Source: Trichodelitschia bisporula (lineage: Eukaryota > Ascomycota > Dothideomycetes > Phaeotrichales > Phaeotrichaceae). Taken from it: a DNA stretch of 64,000 bases. Under the pieces are notes generated by a model. It did not search any database, was not told the origin of the DNA, and worked only from the letters and a program-made list of their open reading frames with translations. Position numbers and translations under genes: made by a program. The first letter of the stretch is position 1, and each line of letters opens with the position of its first letter. The DNA is taken from positions 159,299 to 223,298 of the forward strand of contig ML996691.1 of assembly GCA_010356995.1 (NCBI GenBank). The letters run 5' to 3'. Below are positions 1 to 10,966 of the stretch, piece by piece.

Positions 1-85
1 TCCCACTCTTCCTCGCTTCTCCCCTCATACTATCGTGTCCCACTCTTCCTCGCTTCTCCCCTCGTACTATCGTGTCCCACTCTTC
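1..85. repeat. 37-bp tandem repeat, about 2.3 copies
   Basis: A pyrimidine-rich 37-bp unit starting TCCCACTCTTCC is present at 1-37 and again at 38-74 with one difference (CATACT versus CGTACT), and a third partial copy starts at 75. It may continue to the left of the window. It ends about 65 bp before the start codon of the first gene, so it probably lies in that gene's promoter or 5' leader. Confidence 0.9.
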
Positions 86-151
86 CGTCCACTTCCCTCC
101 ATACCACCCTAAGATACCTTCTCCCTCTTCCCTACAAGAAAACTCGCAACC

Positions 152-1321
152 ATGGCCAACGGGAACTTTCTCTCCTTCAACTCCTCCCTGCCCCAGCTCC
201 ACATTACCTCCGAGGACATCGAGTTTGACGAGGAGACGCTGCAGCACTGGCGAGATGAAGGCAAGCTCCCCTCTCAATCACACTTCCGCTCTGACCCGAT
301 CCGCAGGCTTCGATGTGCACTACATCCCTATGACGGGCGGCGGGAAGCCATACCGGGACTTGATCATGAGTCTCGGAGACAAACTCCGTGCGTGAGAATC
401 CGATCCCTCCGCAAGTTAAAGTACTGACGAAGCGAACCAGCCTTCGGCGGATCCTACGGCATCATTGCCTATGGAGAAGCAGCCGCGCTCTGCCTGGACA
501 TCGCCTCGAAGCCTCTACCTCACTGCGCCGCGCTCATCTGCTACTACCCCTCCACCATCCCAAAGCCCAACGCCATGTACCCCACCCAGCTCAACCTCGT
601 GGTACACGTCACCGAATCGCAAGACCTCAAGGCCAAGTTCCCGGTGCACGTGTACGCAGGGGTGGAACCGGGCTTCGCCGAGCACGACCTAGACGAGTTC
701 AACGCAGTAGCAGCAGGCCTGGCATGGACGCGCAGCCTAGCCGCCGTACGCAAGGGCTTCAAGCGCGAAGCCGACCTCGAAACGGTGCGTGGTATGCACG
801 CGGCGTACACGCTAGTGCGAAAGGACGCCGATGCCACGATCGCGCTGATGGCGACAGATCCGCATGTCAACTACGTCCCCACCATGACCGGCGGCGTGGG
901 CAAGCGGGCGCTCCAGCACTTCTACGACGAATTTTTCTGCCTCGGCATCCCGCCCGACTTCCGCACCAGACTGATTTCGCGCACCGTCGGCGTCGACCGT
1001 GTCGTCGATGAGATGGTCATTTCTTTTACCCACACTATTGAGATGCCCTGGATCTTGCCCGCCGTCCCGCCTACCGGCAAGGCGGTCGAGGTCGGGTTCG
1101 TCAGCATCGTCGCTATCCGCGGGGGGAAGCTTGTCCACGAACACATCTACTGGGACCAAGCGTCTGTGCTGATGCAAATAGGCGCCCTGGACCCCAAGCA
1201 GGTGCCCAAGGCCCTGAGCTCAAAGGGCTGTAAGCGACTCCCCGTAGCCGGGCGCGACGCTGCGCGCAAGCTTTTGGACATGAACAAGATTCCCAGCAAT
1301 AGCATGATTCCCGATTGGTAG
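152..1321 (+). CDS. Dienelactone hydrolase-like protein with C-terminal NTF2/SnoaL-like domain
   Basis: Three exons, 152-260, 307-387 and 441-1321, give about 356 aa. The first intron (261-306) uses a GC donor (GCAAGC) and an AG acceptor; no GT donor restores the frame nearby. The second (388-440) is GT-AG. The N-terminal half resembles fungal dienelactone hydrolases (alpha/beta-hydrolase fold), with the segment GGSYGIIAYGEAAALCLD around residues 65-85 at the nucleophile-elbow position, although the usual Cys nucleophile is not evident. The C-terminal 150 residues, including the stretch MTGGVGKRALQHFYDEFF, fit a SnoaL/NTF2-like fold. Fungal two-domain proteins of this kind are common and mostly uncharacterised; a role in aromatic or lactone catabolism is only inferred. 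The ATG at 152 has a good context (ACCATGG). The 3' end faces RMT2 only 35 bp away. Confidence 0.85.
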
Positions 1322-1356
1322 TCACTCTTTTTTTTTTGGTTGCTCGTGGTATTTTT

Positions 1357-2690
1357 TCATCCCATGAATTTGCATGTTGGGAGTTTGTAGGTGTCGGCGA
1401 CAAAATATGGCCTGCGGACGCCGTCCCACTCGCCGGCTTCTTGGAGGTTCTGAACCTTGATGTCTTCCCAATTCACGTCGAATCCCGCCTCGAAGAGGTC
1501 CATTTCCACGACCTAATGTCCGGTTAGTTTGTAATCAGCGTGTTGTAGACTTGAAGTACCTTGGTGTACACGTCGTAGCAGACCTGTCTGTCCGCGCCCA
1601 TGCCATTGAAGAACCCGAACCTGCCCTCAGCATCGAGGAACTGGATCATCCACTCCGAGAAGAACTCCTTGAGTGCACCATAATCCTCAGCAAAGGTATC
1701 AAAGTAGACAGAATCAAAAACAAGCTCTTCGCCCGTCTCCGCACTGCGGGCAATCAGCTCAGGCAGCACATCCTGCCAGCGCCCCTCGTGCACCACCACG
1801 CCGGGCTTCTTATCCCAGCCCTTCTCTTTCATAGATGCCACGACCTCGGGGTGCGCCTCGATGATATGGTGTGAACTCGGGCCGTGTTTTTGCAGAAATG
1901 TATCGATGATGCCCATACCATGTCCAACGTTGAGCACACGTAGACCTGGTGTAGGGAGCAGGAGCTCGGCGTGCCGTTCCATGAGCGGAGTCTCCCAGTC
2001 CATCATCACGCCGTTGAGGCCCGCGTCGAGGATGGCCCTGGGAGCTTGCGTCAGGGTGGAGGAAAGGTAGGCTGCGTTTGAGGTTGAGGGGTCGACTGCG
2101 ACTGCAGTATCCGTGTCCATTGCGTCTGCGGCTTTCGCTTCGGGTTCTGCGTCCGCGACTTCAGTGGCCACCACATCGCCCTCTCCCTCCTCATCATCGT
2201 CCTCGTCACTGTCATCCCCCAACGGTTGGTACTGCTCCAATGCTCTTAGTAGCAACTCCGCACGACACCCCGCATCAACAATCAAGCCGTAAATCTCATC
2301 CAACCCTAAGCGGCGCGCGATACACCCCGCCGTCTCATCGTTGCTATCGAGATCATTCCAGATCGCGCCGTTTTGCAGCAAGAGGCGGACTGTCTCTGCT
2401 CCTTTCTCAAGCTCCTCCTTCCGCCTTTGTGTCCTCTCTTCCTCGTTCCCCTCCTTATCTTCTTCGTCGAGTTCTAGTGAAGCGACGGCCGCGTGTAAAG
2501 GCGTGAACCCGGTCTCCGGGTCGACGACTGTGGCGGAGGAAGTGCGGAGAAGATCCTTGAGGGCGGAGAGGTCGTGGTGTGCGGCGGCGAGGAGGAGGGA
2601 TTGTGTTGTTAGGTCGACTTCCACGTCCATACCGTCGAGGAGATCGGTGGGTTCGGCCATGCCGTTGAGCGGTTCGTTGGATTGGGACAT
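1357..2690 (-). CDS. RMT2: Arginine N-methyltransferase 2 (ankyrin-type protein delta-N-methyltransferase)
   Basis: Two exons, 2690-1560 and 1512-1357, separated by a 47-nt GT-AG intron, give about 428 aa (the yeast enzyme has 412). Rmt2 methylates the delta nitrogen of an arginine in ribosomal protein Rpl12. An N-terminal ankyrin-like region (GFTPLHAAVAS near residue 55) precedes an acidic insert (DDSDEDDDEEGEG near 155-170) and a SAM-dependent methyltransferase domain with motif I RVLNVGHGMGIID and post-I acidic EAHPEVV. The last exon supplies the conserved tail VEMDLFEAGFDVNWEDI and PYFVADTYKLP, so the intron call is secure. An open frame extends upstream to 2786, but MSQSNEPLNGM at 2690 is the first ATG in good context. 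The gene is divergent from MED4, with 324 bp between starts. Confidence 0.93.
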
Positions 2691-3014
2691 TTTGGTGGGG
2701 TTGGTGAGGAGGCTGAAGTGAGGGGCGCGGAGAAAAATTCGCGGGAGCGCGCCAGAGGGCTGGGTCGTGACGTGCAGGGGGGGCACGGGCGTGGTGGGCT
2801 GGGTTCATTCTGGCGCGACAGCTTCCAGATTATTGCAACGACCGCGACGACAACTTCAAGTATCTCTTTTTCGCTAGATCTGAGTGCGTGCAACGGATAC
2901 GACGCCATCTAAACGCATACTTTTGCCAGCAATCCGAACATCTACGCAAAGACACCAGTTTTGTGCGAAGTCATTGACAGCAACGAGCCACACATCCATC
3001 GCGCCACGACGATA
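2691..3014. promoter_or_regulatory. Shared promoter region of RMT2 and MED4
   Basis: The 324 bp between the two divergent start codons must hold both promoters. No strong TATA box is visible; a GC-rich left half and an AGATCTGAGTGCGTG stretch are present. That the two genes are co-regulated is an inference from the arrangement only. Confidence 0.5.
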
Positions 3015-3888
3015 ATGTCGAGCAACAGCATCCCGCAAAAGCCTACTCAGGCCACAAGCACAGAAGCCGGAGCACCTTCCGAAGTCGATCCACGAGAAGT
3101 GCCCATTGGCGAACTCCTCTCCAAATGCTTCGACCGCATGGAAACCGCACTCAACACGCTCATCGAGAGCATCACAACCTACAACCCCTCCGTCCAAGCC
3201 GCCGCCGAGCTAGTAGCAGCTGACGAGGAACTCAACAAAGGCCTCGCCCTCTGTCCGTTCCCCTCCCCGCCCTCCAATCTAGCTAACCACCGCAGTCGCC
3301 GAACACCAAGCCAACTACGCACGCATCCTCCAACTACGCCAGACCGCCGAGTCTCTCGACAACCAAGTCAAAACAACCCTCTCCATGCTCGCAGATACAC
3401 GCCGTGATCTCCTAGCCGCACCTTTCACCGAGCCCCTTCCCGCTGCCCGCGACGTCCCCTACGACGAGCTCCTCGAGTACGCGAGCCGCATAAGCAAGTT
3501 CACAGTCCCGCCGGCGTGGAAGCCGAAAGAGGTATCGGCTGTTACGCCCGGGGCTGTGCCGCCGGCGTCGGCTGTGACTTCAGTGCCTGCGACGAACGGC
3601 GCGGGTGTGACGCCCACGGTCCCGACGCCTATGGAGGTGGATGGTGTGGCGGCTCAGGCGCGGCCGGATGAGGAGCGGCGCGGCGTGGCGTGGGCGAATT
3701 TGCCGGCGGATCAGAAGGAGTGGCTGGAGCAGATGAAGAGGGTGCCGTTTGTGCCGTGGCCGAGTGATGATGTTATTCGCTCAGGGGGGCTGGCTGAGAT
3801 TCATCGACTTGTGGAACAGGGGCATGATGTTATTGGGGAGGCTGCGCCGGCGTCGCGTGGAGATGCTATGGATGAGGGAGAAGGATAG
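3015..3888 (+). CDS. MED4: Mediator of RNA polymerase II transcription subunit 4
   Basis: Two exons, 3015-3252 and 3296-3888, with a 43-nt GT-AG intron, give about 276 aa. MED4 is a subunit of the middle module of Mediator and links activators to RNA polymerase II. The N-terminal half is helical and heptad-rich (LLSKCFDRMETALNTLIESI, then HQANYARILQLRQTAESLD across the splice junction), as expected for the MED4/MED9 coiled coil. The motif VPYDELLEYASRISKFT followed by PPAWKP near residues 155-175 is the family's hallmark. The C-terminal part is Pro/Ala-rich, ending with a conserved PFVPWPSDDVIRSGGL segment. An in-frame ATG exists 18 codons upstream (2961); 3015 fits the family better. Confidence 0.93.
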
Positions 3889-4698
3889 TTGGAAGAGACG
3901 TGGGCAAGACGTTTTTGGGCTCGGTTACCATTTGGTGTGGATGATTTGACCTGGAGCACCCCAAAAAGCATGTTGTTTGCTCCGATCATAGTATGAGATC
4001 TATGTAACGTCCTTCGGGATCTTGCATTCTGCAGATGAGTTGTCCATGTTGCTCACAACCGAAAGGTGAGGCGTCCAGCCTTACAAATGCTACCGATTAC
4101 ATTTGCTCTCGTGAGGATTATGCGCCATGCCCGCTTCTCGCCACCAAAACCGGAGCCCATAATGATCTCTATCTCGTACAAGAAATGAGGTCGTAGTGGC
4201 CTGTCTTTGTTCTGCGGTGAAACGACAGGCCCAAGGCATGCCTGCGACGATCAAAGCCGATCAAACGGGAGGACAATACGGCCGGACTCCGGCTTGACCT
4301 GCGTCATCCCGGGGGGCTGGACGCCCCGACGGAGCTGAACCCCTCCCGGCCGGGATACTTGCAGCTGTGCGCGGAACTTTCTTCACACGCCCATGTATCT
4401 CTCTGAGTTCAGCTCTGTCAGCAATGGCTAAGGCTCATTCGTTTTATCGCATCGATATTCAACGTTCTGTCCACCTGAGCATTTCTTGAGCGCCGCCTTT
4501 CGCTCTGCGACCGTCATTGGGATTCGATGTTTGTCGCACATATAGCTGGAGCCTAGCATATAGAGTTACTTCTTGTACTGTCTCGCCACAGCTCTTCGTA
4601 AGCCATATCCCATTCGCGGTATACATCTACTCATCGCTTCCGCAGCATCCGGCCTACAAACAGACATAAGGCGGACCTGGGCCGCGAACTCATCCGCA
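3889..4698. other. Intergenic stretch, promoter side of the sterol acyltransferase
   Basis: No coding region is supported. The stretch contains a GC-rich block around 4270-4360 (CCGGACTCCGGC and a run of CCCGG motifs) and AT-richer sequence near 4540-4580. An open frame runs from 4573 into the next gene in frame, so a longer N-terminus cannot be excluded. Confidence 0.5.
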
Positions 4699-6725
4699 AT
4701 GGAGCCCGGCCCGATGCCCGACACCTTTGTCATTCAAGACACCGTCCGCGCGTCCCTTGGCTATGACGTCTCGCGTTTGTCGAGCCGCGATCACAGCTCC
4801 GATGAGTCGAGTGGATACCCCGCAAACGCGAACACGCCATCAGAGGAAGAAAACTACGATAATCTGGAATATACCTCCGAGACACTAGTTAAAGGAAGCA
4901 AAGGCGCTGGTGCGGAGGAGCACTTCGCCTCCGAAAGGCAAGCTGCCACCACGGCCCGTGACGCTCCATCACAGACGGGTCTCAAACGGCGAGGCTCGAA
5001 TGCAGCGGACTCTCGCCGGCGAAGCATACAAGTCACCCTGGAGAAGACGGGCAAGAAGGGGCGCTACATTCTTACCGCCGACGATCCGGAGTTGCGCGAT
5101 ATATTGCGGGCCCAGATTGAGCGCGAAACGCAGAAGCCGACGCGTACTCGCTTCCGCGAGTTGGTCTTCACGCGCCGCTTTACAACTTTCGACCGCCAGA
5201 ATCCGTTGAGCGCGGAGTCGCCGTTCCATGGCTTCTTCACGCTCTTTTGGCTCGCGATTGCCATGATGCTCGTCAAGATTGCGGCACAGAACTGGCGCGA
5301 GCATGGGAGTGTGTTCGGCGAGGCCCAGCTGCTGCACATGATGTTCGACCGCGATGTGCTAATTTTGGGCCTAACGGACGGTGTCATGTGCGCCGCGACG
5401 CTGTTCGGAGTCGGGCTGCAGAAGCTGATCCTGAAGGGCTATTTGAGCTGGAAACGGTCGGGATGGATAATTCAACATGTCTGGCAGACGCTGTACTTGG
5501 CGGCCGTTCTCGCCTGGACGCTCTATCGCGAGTGGCCTTGGACGCATACCGTGTTCATTGTCCTACATGGTCTCGTGTTCATCATGAAGCAGCACAGCTA
5601 TGCTTTCTATAATGGCTATCGTAAGTTCGTAGGCCTGTTTAGCGTATACAGCTCACAGGGGCAGTATCCCAAGTCTATCGCCGCAAAGGCATCCTCGAGC
5701 AGAAGCTCGCCCAGCTGGAGGATATGCAACCCACTGTCCTCTCGCCCTCTAGTCCGACTACCTCGCCCTCCAGCCCAGCCATCCCGCCCTCCAGTCCCGA
5801 CCTAGACAAGCAAAAATCCAATACTACTACGAACCTCAAAAAAGAACATTCGGAAATTGCCGCCATTGCCGCCGCTATTGACTCTGGGCAGCCGCTGGAC
5901 GAGGACCAGATGGAGGCCTTCTCCAGTGCAATCCAAGCCGAGATCCTGCGACTCGACGAGGAGCTCATCGGCAAGTGCACCAACCAGGACAACCGCTACC
6001 CGCGCAATCTTACACTCGCCAACTGGGCCGACTGGACGTGTCTGCCCACACTGGTATACGAGTTAGAGTACCCACGGCAGGACTCCATCAACTGGTGGTA
6101 CGTGGCCGAGAAGTCGGCGGCGACATTCGGCGTCATCTGGATCATGATGGTCGTCAGCCAGGCGTACATCTACCCACACGTGGTACGCACCGTGCGCATG
6201 AAAGATGCGGGCATGACGTTCCAGGAGCGGTGGGTAGAGTTCCCTTGGGTGGTCAGCGACCTCATCTTCCCACTGCTACTGGAGCAGCTGCTCACGTGGT
6301 ACGTGATCTGGGAATGCTGCCTCAACGTCCTAGCCGAGGTGACGCGCTTCGCCGACCGCGGCTTCTACGGCGACTGGTGGAACAGCGTGTCGTGGGACCA
6401 GTACGCGCGTGATTGGAACCGGCCTGTGCATAACTTCCTGCTGCGCCATGTGTACCACTCCTCCATCTCTGCGTTGCATCTCTCGAAGGGCTCGGCGACG
6501 TTTGTGACGTTTTTGTTGTCAGCATGTGTACATGAGTTGATTATGCTGTGCTTGTTTCGTAAGGTGAGGGGGTTCTTGTTTGCGATGCAGTTGAGCCAGA
6601 TTCCGCTTGCGTGGATGAGTAGGACGAAGATGTTTAAGGGACGGGATTTGCTCGGGAATCTGGTGTTTTGGTTTGGGCTCTTCGTTGGGCCGAGCTTTTT
6701 GACGGCGTTGTATCTTATAGTCTAG
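4699..6725 (+). CDS. Sterol O-acyltransferase (ACAT/ARE family, MBOAT)
   Basis: Two exons, 4699-5620 and 5665-6725, with a 44-nt GTAAGT-CAG intron, give about 660 aa, close to yeast Are1/Are2 (610-642). The enzyme esterifies sterols with fatty acyl-CoA in the ER for storage in lipid droplets. A long hydrophilic N-terminus (about 165 residues, Ser/Arg-rich) is followed by membrane spans (for example GFFTLFWLAIAMMLVKIAA), the ACAT motif HSYAFYNGYLSQVYRRK formed across the intron, then the signature FYGDWWN near residues 541-547 and the catalytic His in FLLSACVHELIM near residue 597. A Pro/Ser-rich linker (TSPSSPAIPPSSP) lies before the second half. DGAT1 shares FYxDWWN, but the long N-terminus and the NGYLS.VYRR segment favour the sterol branch. 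Confidence 0.92.
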
Positions 6726-7271
6726 ACATATCATAGATGGTAGATCCCTCTCAATTCGATTGCTGTGACGGCAGCCTCGTATCATGGTCGTCTCGAAGTT
6801 GTCCCTTTTCCGCCGGGTACATGCCTGACAACGATCCGCCCGTTCGGCACCGCAATATAATCATCTCGATCCGTTCCCGCGAGTTATACTCGATATTCCG
6901 CATCCTTCTACCGATAGCGGAGTTCTCATTGCCAACGCCCGATTGTTGAGTGCTCCTTCCCCAAAATTTATACGCTACCTACGTCATGAGTAAGTTTAGA
7001 TGCGGGGAATCCCAAAAAAAGGCAGGGGCGCGCGATTCTGTACGTCCGTGCGCAAACCATCCACCACCTCTCAACGCGCCTAACCGCCAGTCGCGTCTCC
7101 GAAAGTGCTTCTCCGAAAGTGCTTCTTTTTGTACCACGCTACTTTTTCTGTCTATTTACCACATCCACTCTCTTCGACAGATCTTCTTGTCCTAACTGCG
7201 CAATCGTTGTTGCCGCATCCACTGCCTTCAGCAGATCTTCTCGTTGCACGGCTTCGCAAACATCCTTTATC
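6726..7271. other. Intergenic stretch before the HIRIP3-like gene
   Basis: No gene is supported. A near-duplicate pair of short motifs (GTGCTTCTCCGAAAGTGCTTC at 7101-7125) and two related stretches ending in AGATCTTCT (7180 and 7230) lie in the presumed promoter. Confidence 0.4.
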
Positions 7272-8331
7272 ATGGCGCCGCTATCAAAGGTCGCGATTGA
7301 GGAAGGGCTCCGCGATGCCGTGAACGCCATTTTCGGCACGGGCAAGGTTGAGAATCTTACTGTCCGTCGCGTGCGTCTTAAGGCGGAGGAGGATCTGGGT
7401 CTTGATGCTGGGTTTTTGAAGGCTGGCGAGTGGAAGGATCGCAGCCGGGATATTATTCTTGCAGCTGTGGTATGATGATTGAGGGGCTGCTGGACGACAC
7501 TGACGCGCGTAGGAAAAACTCGGCGATAAAGAGAAGGCTTCCAGCGCTGAACCTTCGCCCGCACCTGAGGATACACCTGTGTCGCCGCCCAAGCCTGCAC
7601 CTGTCAAGAGGGCCACCAACAAGAAGGGCATGGCGAAGGTTGTGAAGGCGCGGGTGCCCTCGCCTGTTCCGTCCAATCCTGATCATGACATTGAGAGTGA
7701 GGCGGAGAGACTGGAAGCCTCGGACAAGAAGCCGAAGCAGCGCAAGCGGATGTCGAAGGCGCGGGAGCCCTCACCTGTTCCGTCCGATCCTGACGCTGAT
7801 ATTGCGAGTGAGGCGGAGAGACTGGAAGCTTCGGACCTGAAGCCGAAGCAGCGCAAGCGGAGCTCCATCAAGGATTCACCTGAGGCTTCGCGGAAGAAGA
7901 CGAAGCGCATCAGCGATGACTTGCCGGAGACACCGCAGAAGAAAGGCAAGAAGGCAAAAGGTCGTAGCGAGCCGGAACCTCTCACCAAGTCGCAGGAGAA
8001 GATCAAGGAACTGCAAGGACAACTCACCAAGTGCGGAGTACGGAAGGTGTGGGGGGTTTTGATGAAGAAGTTCCTCACGGACGAGGAGAAAATTGCGTAT
8101 CTGCGCCAAATGCTGCGGGGCGTCGGAATGGTGGGGAACTTCACGCTGGAGAAGGCGAAGCGGATCAAGGAGAAGCGCGAGCTCGAAAGCGAGCTGGAGG
8201 ACGTTCAGTCATTTGCCAAAGTCTGGGGTGAGGACCCTAACGAAGAGAGTCGTCTGGCAGCGAAGCGTAAAGCCGCTCAGAAAGAGATGGACGAGTTGCT
8301 TGCCGGAAACAATGATCTCGATTCGGACTGA
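7272..8331 (+). CDS. DEK-C domain, HIRIP3-like chromatin protein
   Basis: Two exons, 7272-7469 and 7513-8331, with a 43-nt intron that leaves phase 0, give about 338 aa. Residues 1-66 match a DEK C-terminal-type fold (EEGLRDAVNAIFGTGKVENLTVRRVR). The middle is Lys/Pro/Ser-rich with many basic clusters, probably nuclear and disordered. Residues about 245-300 carry the pattern KIKELQGQLTKCGVRKVW followed by EKIAYLRQMLRGVGM, typical of fungal proteins related to HIRA-interacting protein 3, an H2A-H2B-binding histone chaperone. Two adjacent 37-residue blocks starting at nt 7645 and 7756 are almost identical (see findings). The histone-chaperone role is inferred from the family and not shown here. 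Confidence 0.8.
7645..7866 (+). repeat. In-frame 111-bp tandem duplication inside the HIRIP3-like gene
   Basis: Two consecutive 111-bp units, starting at 7645 and 7756, encode KAR.PSPVPS.PD.DI.SEAERLEASD.KPKQRKR twice. Only a few substitutions separate the copies, so the duplication is recent or kept similar by conversion. Each unit carries one acidic and one basic half. Confidence 0.9.
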
Positions 8332-8433
8332 TTCATGACATTTATTTCGCAAGGCGTTTGGGGGATTTGCTCTACTATCGATACCTAAACACATAGACCC
8401 CCACATAATCGGTTTAGCTGGCTGCTAGGCCTT

Positions 8434-8833
8434 CTACACATTTTGTCCCTTCTTCTTCTCCCATTCCTCGGGTGTGTAGCACTTTGCTGTCCATGCGTGA
8501 ATAGCTGCGATCTCCTCCTTCAACGCCTTGTTCACCAATCGCGCGCGTGCGAGCGATGTCTTCCCGGCAAAGTTGGGTGATATGATGATAGCCTCGATCA
8601 TTTGGCCGCAACCGCCTACACTGGTTAGATGCGACAGTAGCTTAAGAGCACATACCAGACAAGTCTTCCAGCTTGGTCTCTTCTGTGCAGCCGACATCGA
8701 GGGCTAACTTCGCAAGGATCTTTTGGAAAATCGGTTCGCTCTCGTTCTCTATGCGCTTCCACACCTTGTCGGACACGCCATCTGCCCTCTTGGTGACGGC
8801 CTCGATGGGTACAGAGCTCTCGGTTGTGGACAT
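8434..8833 (-). CDS. BolA family protein
   Basis: Two exons, 8833-8656 and 8615-8434, with a 40-nt GTATGT-TAG intron, give about 119 aa. BolA proteins pair with monothiol glutaredoxins in Fe-S cluster trafficking and iron signalling. The C-terminal half shows the BolA pattern [16 protein letters not shown], then [18 protein letters not shown] and CYTPEEW. SGGCG is typical of the mitochondrial BOL3 group, while the [12 protein letters not shown] tail is more like the cytosolic BOL2/Fra2 group. The residue that is normally His in the R-H-R-L-V-N helix is Ala here (codon GCG). No clear mitochondrial presequence is seen. The gene is divergent from NIF3, with 180 bp between starts. Confidence 0.88.
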
Positions 8834-9013
8834 GACGATTGTTGATAAGTGACTTGTGATGGTCAAAAGTTCGATCAGATATGATTCCCCGCAACGCCAC
8901 TGTGACGCAAGACGACGCCGCTTGTGCGCCACTTATGCAAGCCACATGTCCTGATAGGGCAAGCCACAGCCCTTCACGACGACCTCACTTTTATCGCAAC
9001 TTCACGTCATCGC
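8834..9013. promoter_or_regulatory. Shared promoter of BolA gene and NIF3
   Basis: Only 180 bp separate the two divergent start codons, so the promoters overlap. No canonical TATA box is visible. Both products belong to small, widely conserved families, so a simple constitutive bidirectional promoter is likely. Confidence 0.5.
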
Positions 9014-10324
9014 ATGGCTGGGATTCTTCGTCGGCACGCTTCTACTATGGCTTTAAGTGTAACATCTGCGCCCTTTTCGCGGGCTGTTGTGAGCGCTATG
9101 CGCAAGCTGTATGTTTGTTCTAGCTTCAAGAGGCGGATTTGGCTAACCGGCTAGCTATCCCGAATCGCTTGCTGAAAAGAGCTGGGACAACACCGGATGT
9201 AAGATAAGAATCAACATTGTATGAAACTATAGCTTATGACCAAGTGCTCCTCGAGGCCCCCTTCGACCCCCTCCGCCGCCAAATGAATTCCGTCCTCCTC
9301 ACTGTCGACCTAACCAAAGCCGTCGTCGACGAGGCAATCGAGCGCAGCGACTCCGTCATCATAGCCTACCGTGCGTGCCGAACTAGAGGCCTTGTAGTCG
9401 ACTAAGTGCTTAAAGCGCAGATCCCATCATCTTCAGAGGCCTCAAGTCCATCACCCTCGACAATACGCAGCAGCAGTCGCTGCTGAGGCTTGCAGCGGAA
9501 GGCATCAGCGTAATTAACGCCCTCGATAACCTGTGTCTTCCTTCTAATGTCCCCAGGTCTACAGTCCACACACGGCGCTCGACTGCGCGCCCGGCGGTCT
9601 GGGTGACTGGCTCGCGGACATCGTAACCGGCGCCCTAGTCGTCGCGCCCGACCTCGACGACGCCGAGGGCCTGGACGCGAGCCTCGCCAGCCTGACCACG
9701 GGCAGCGATCCCGTCGTCGACAAGCGCCCCGCGTACATGGTGCAGCACTACAGCAAGCCAGGCAAGGACCTCCAACTCGCCGCAACGGAGCACACCCGCA
9801 GCGTGATCAAGCCCGTCGACCACCCCGACTTCCCGGGCGCGGGCATGGGCCGCATCGTGCGCTTCGCTGAGCCGCAGTCCCTGTCCGCGCTGATCGATCG
9901 CATCTCGTGCGGCGTGGGCAGTCCGAAGGGCTTCCCGATTGCGATTCCGCAGGGGAGCAGCGTGGATGGGATTTCAGTGCGCAGCGTGGGGATTTGCGCG
10001 GGTAGTGGTGGGGGTTTGCTTGCGGATCTGCGTGACGTGGATTTGCTGTTTACGGGGGAGTTGAGTCATCATGAGGCGCTGGCGGCGATTGAGCGCGGCC
10101 AATGCGTTATTACGCTTTTTCATTCGAATACGGAGCGCGGGTTTTTGCATTCGGTGCTGAGGACGCAGTTGCTTGGGAAGGTGAGGGAGGAGTGGGCGCT
10201 TCTTAGGGCGGAAGAGAGGGAAAAGGAAGGGGGGAAGGAGATGTCGGAGGCGTTGGAGGATGAGTATGTGAGTGTGGAGGTTAGTGAGAGGGATCGGGAC
10301 CCGTATGGGTTGGCGATTGCTTAG
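9014..10324 (+). CDS. NIF3: NIF3-like dinuclear metal-binding protein
   Basis: Five exons, 9014-9108, 9155-9198, 9245-9370, 9421-9509 and 9557-10324, with introns of 46-50 nt, give about 373 aa. NIF3/YbgI proteins form ring-shaped hexamers with a two-metal site; their reaction is unresolved. Motifs run in order across the splice junctions: SWDNTGLLLEAP (from exons 2 and 3), IAYHPIIFRGLKSI (metal-binding His, across intron 3), SPHTALDCAPGGLGDWL (exon 5), and near the C-terminus ICAGSGGGLL, DLLFTGELSHHEALAA and HSNTERGFL. For exon 3 the acceptor at 9244 was chosen over one at 9216 because it gives the conserved LLLEAP. A short N-terminal extension rich in Arg and Ser could be a mitochondrial presequence. 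Confidence 0.93.
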
Positions 10325-10888
10325 GCTGAGGGGGATCACTGATGGCCGTTATTGCGCTGAGGCAGTAAGCTATCTAATGTTTCTTTCCCCGCTGTTGTTT
10401 TCTGATGTTTTCTACCTCATGCTATCTGAAAACAGCATTTTGACCGAACCTCGACCAATCCTCGACCAATCCTCGGCCACCGCCAGGACCAGAAGATGGG
10501 TGCCGCAGGCCTGGCTCCCTCGGCCTTCCGCCATAGATGGTGTTCCAGTGACAGATCGTGCCCCGGCCGACGAGCGGTGCGCACTGGCAATATTCAAGGA
10601 TCAATGCTGCTCCATGAGGGAACCCAAGAACTCGACCGCTTGGGCCCATTCTCAGTGATCCGTGCCCCACTGTTAAGGGCAAGTGCGATCCAAGCAGCCC
10701 CAACGGCAGGAGCGAGGCCATTTACAGCACACCCAGGGTCTAGGAACAACCTTTCTCCCTTTCTCGAGGCTGTGCTCACTCTCCTCCACTCTGTGAATCC
10801 AAGGCTGAAGGTCCCGTGACCGAAATTCACACAGGTATTCATTGACCTTGTCCTCGACCTCTTTGCAAACCCTCCCCCTCCATCAACA

Positions 10889-10966
10889 CCCTCCACCAAC
10901 ATCCTCCACCAATATCCTCCACCAGTATCCTCCACCAATATCCTCCACCAATATCCTCCACCACCT
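10889..10966. repeat. 13-bp minisatellite (CCTCCACCAATAT), about 6 copies
   Basis: Units of the form CCTCCACCAATAT repeat head to tail with variants CAACAT and CAGTAT. Related looser CTCGACCAATC repeats lie at 10449-10475. On the minus strand the repeat would read as a Trp/Tyr/Gly-rich peptide, which is not evidence of a gene. Confidence 0.85.

Noticed and set aside
2078-2721. Plus-strand frames opposite RMT2
   Set aside because: They are antisense shadows of a well-supported gene.
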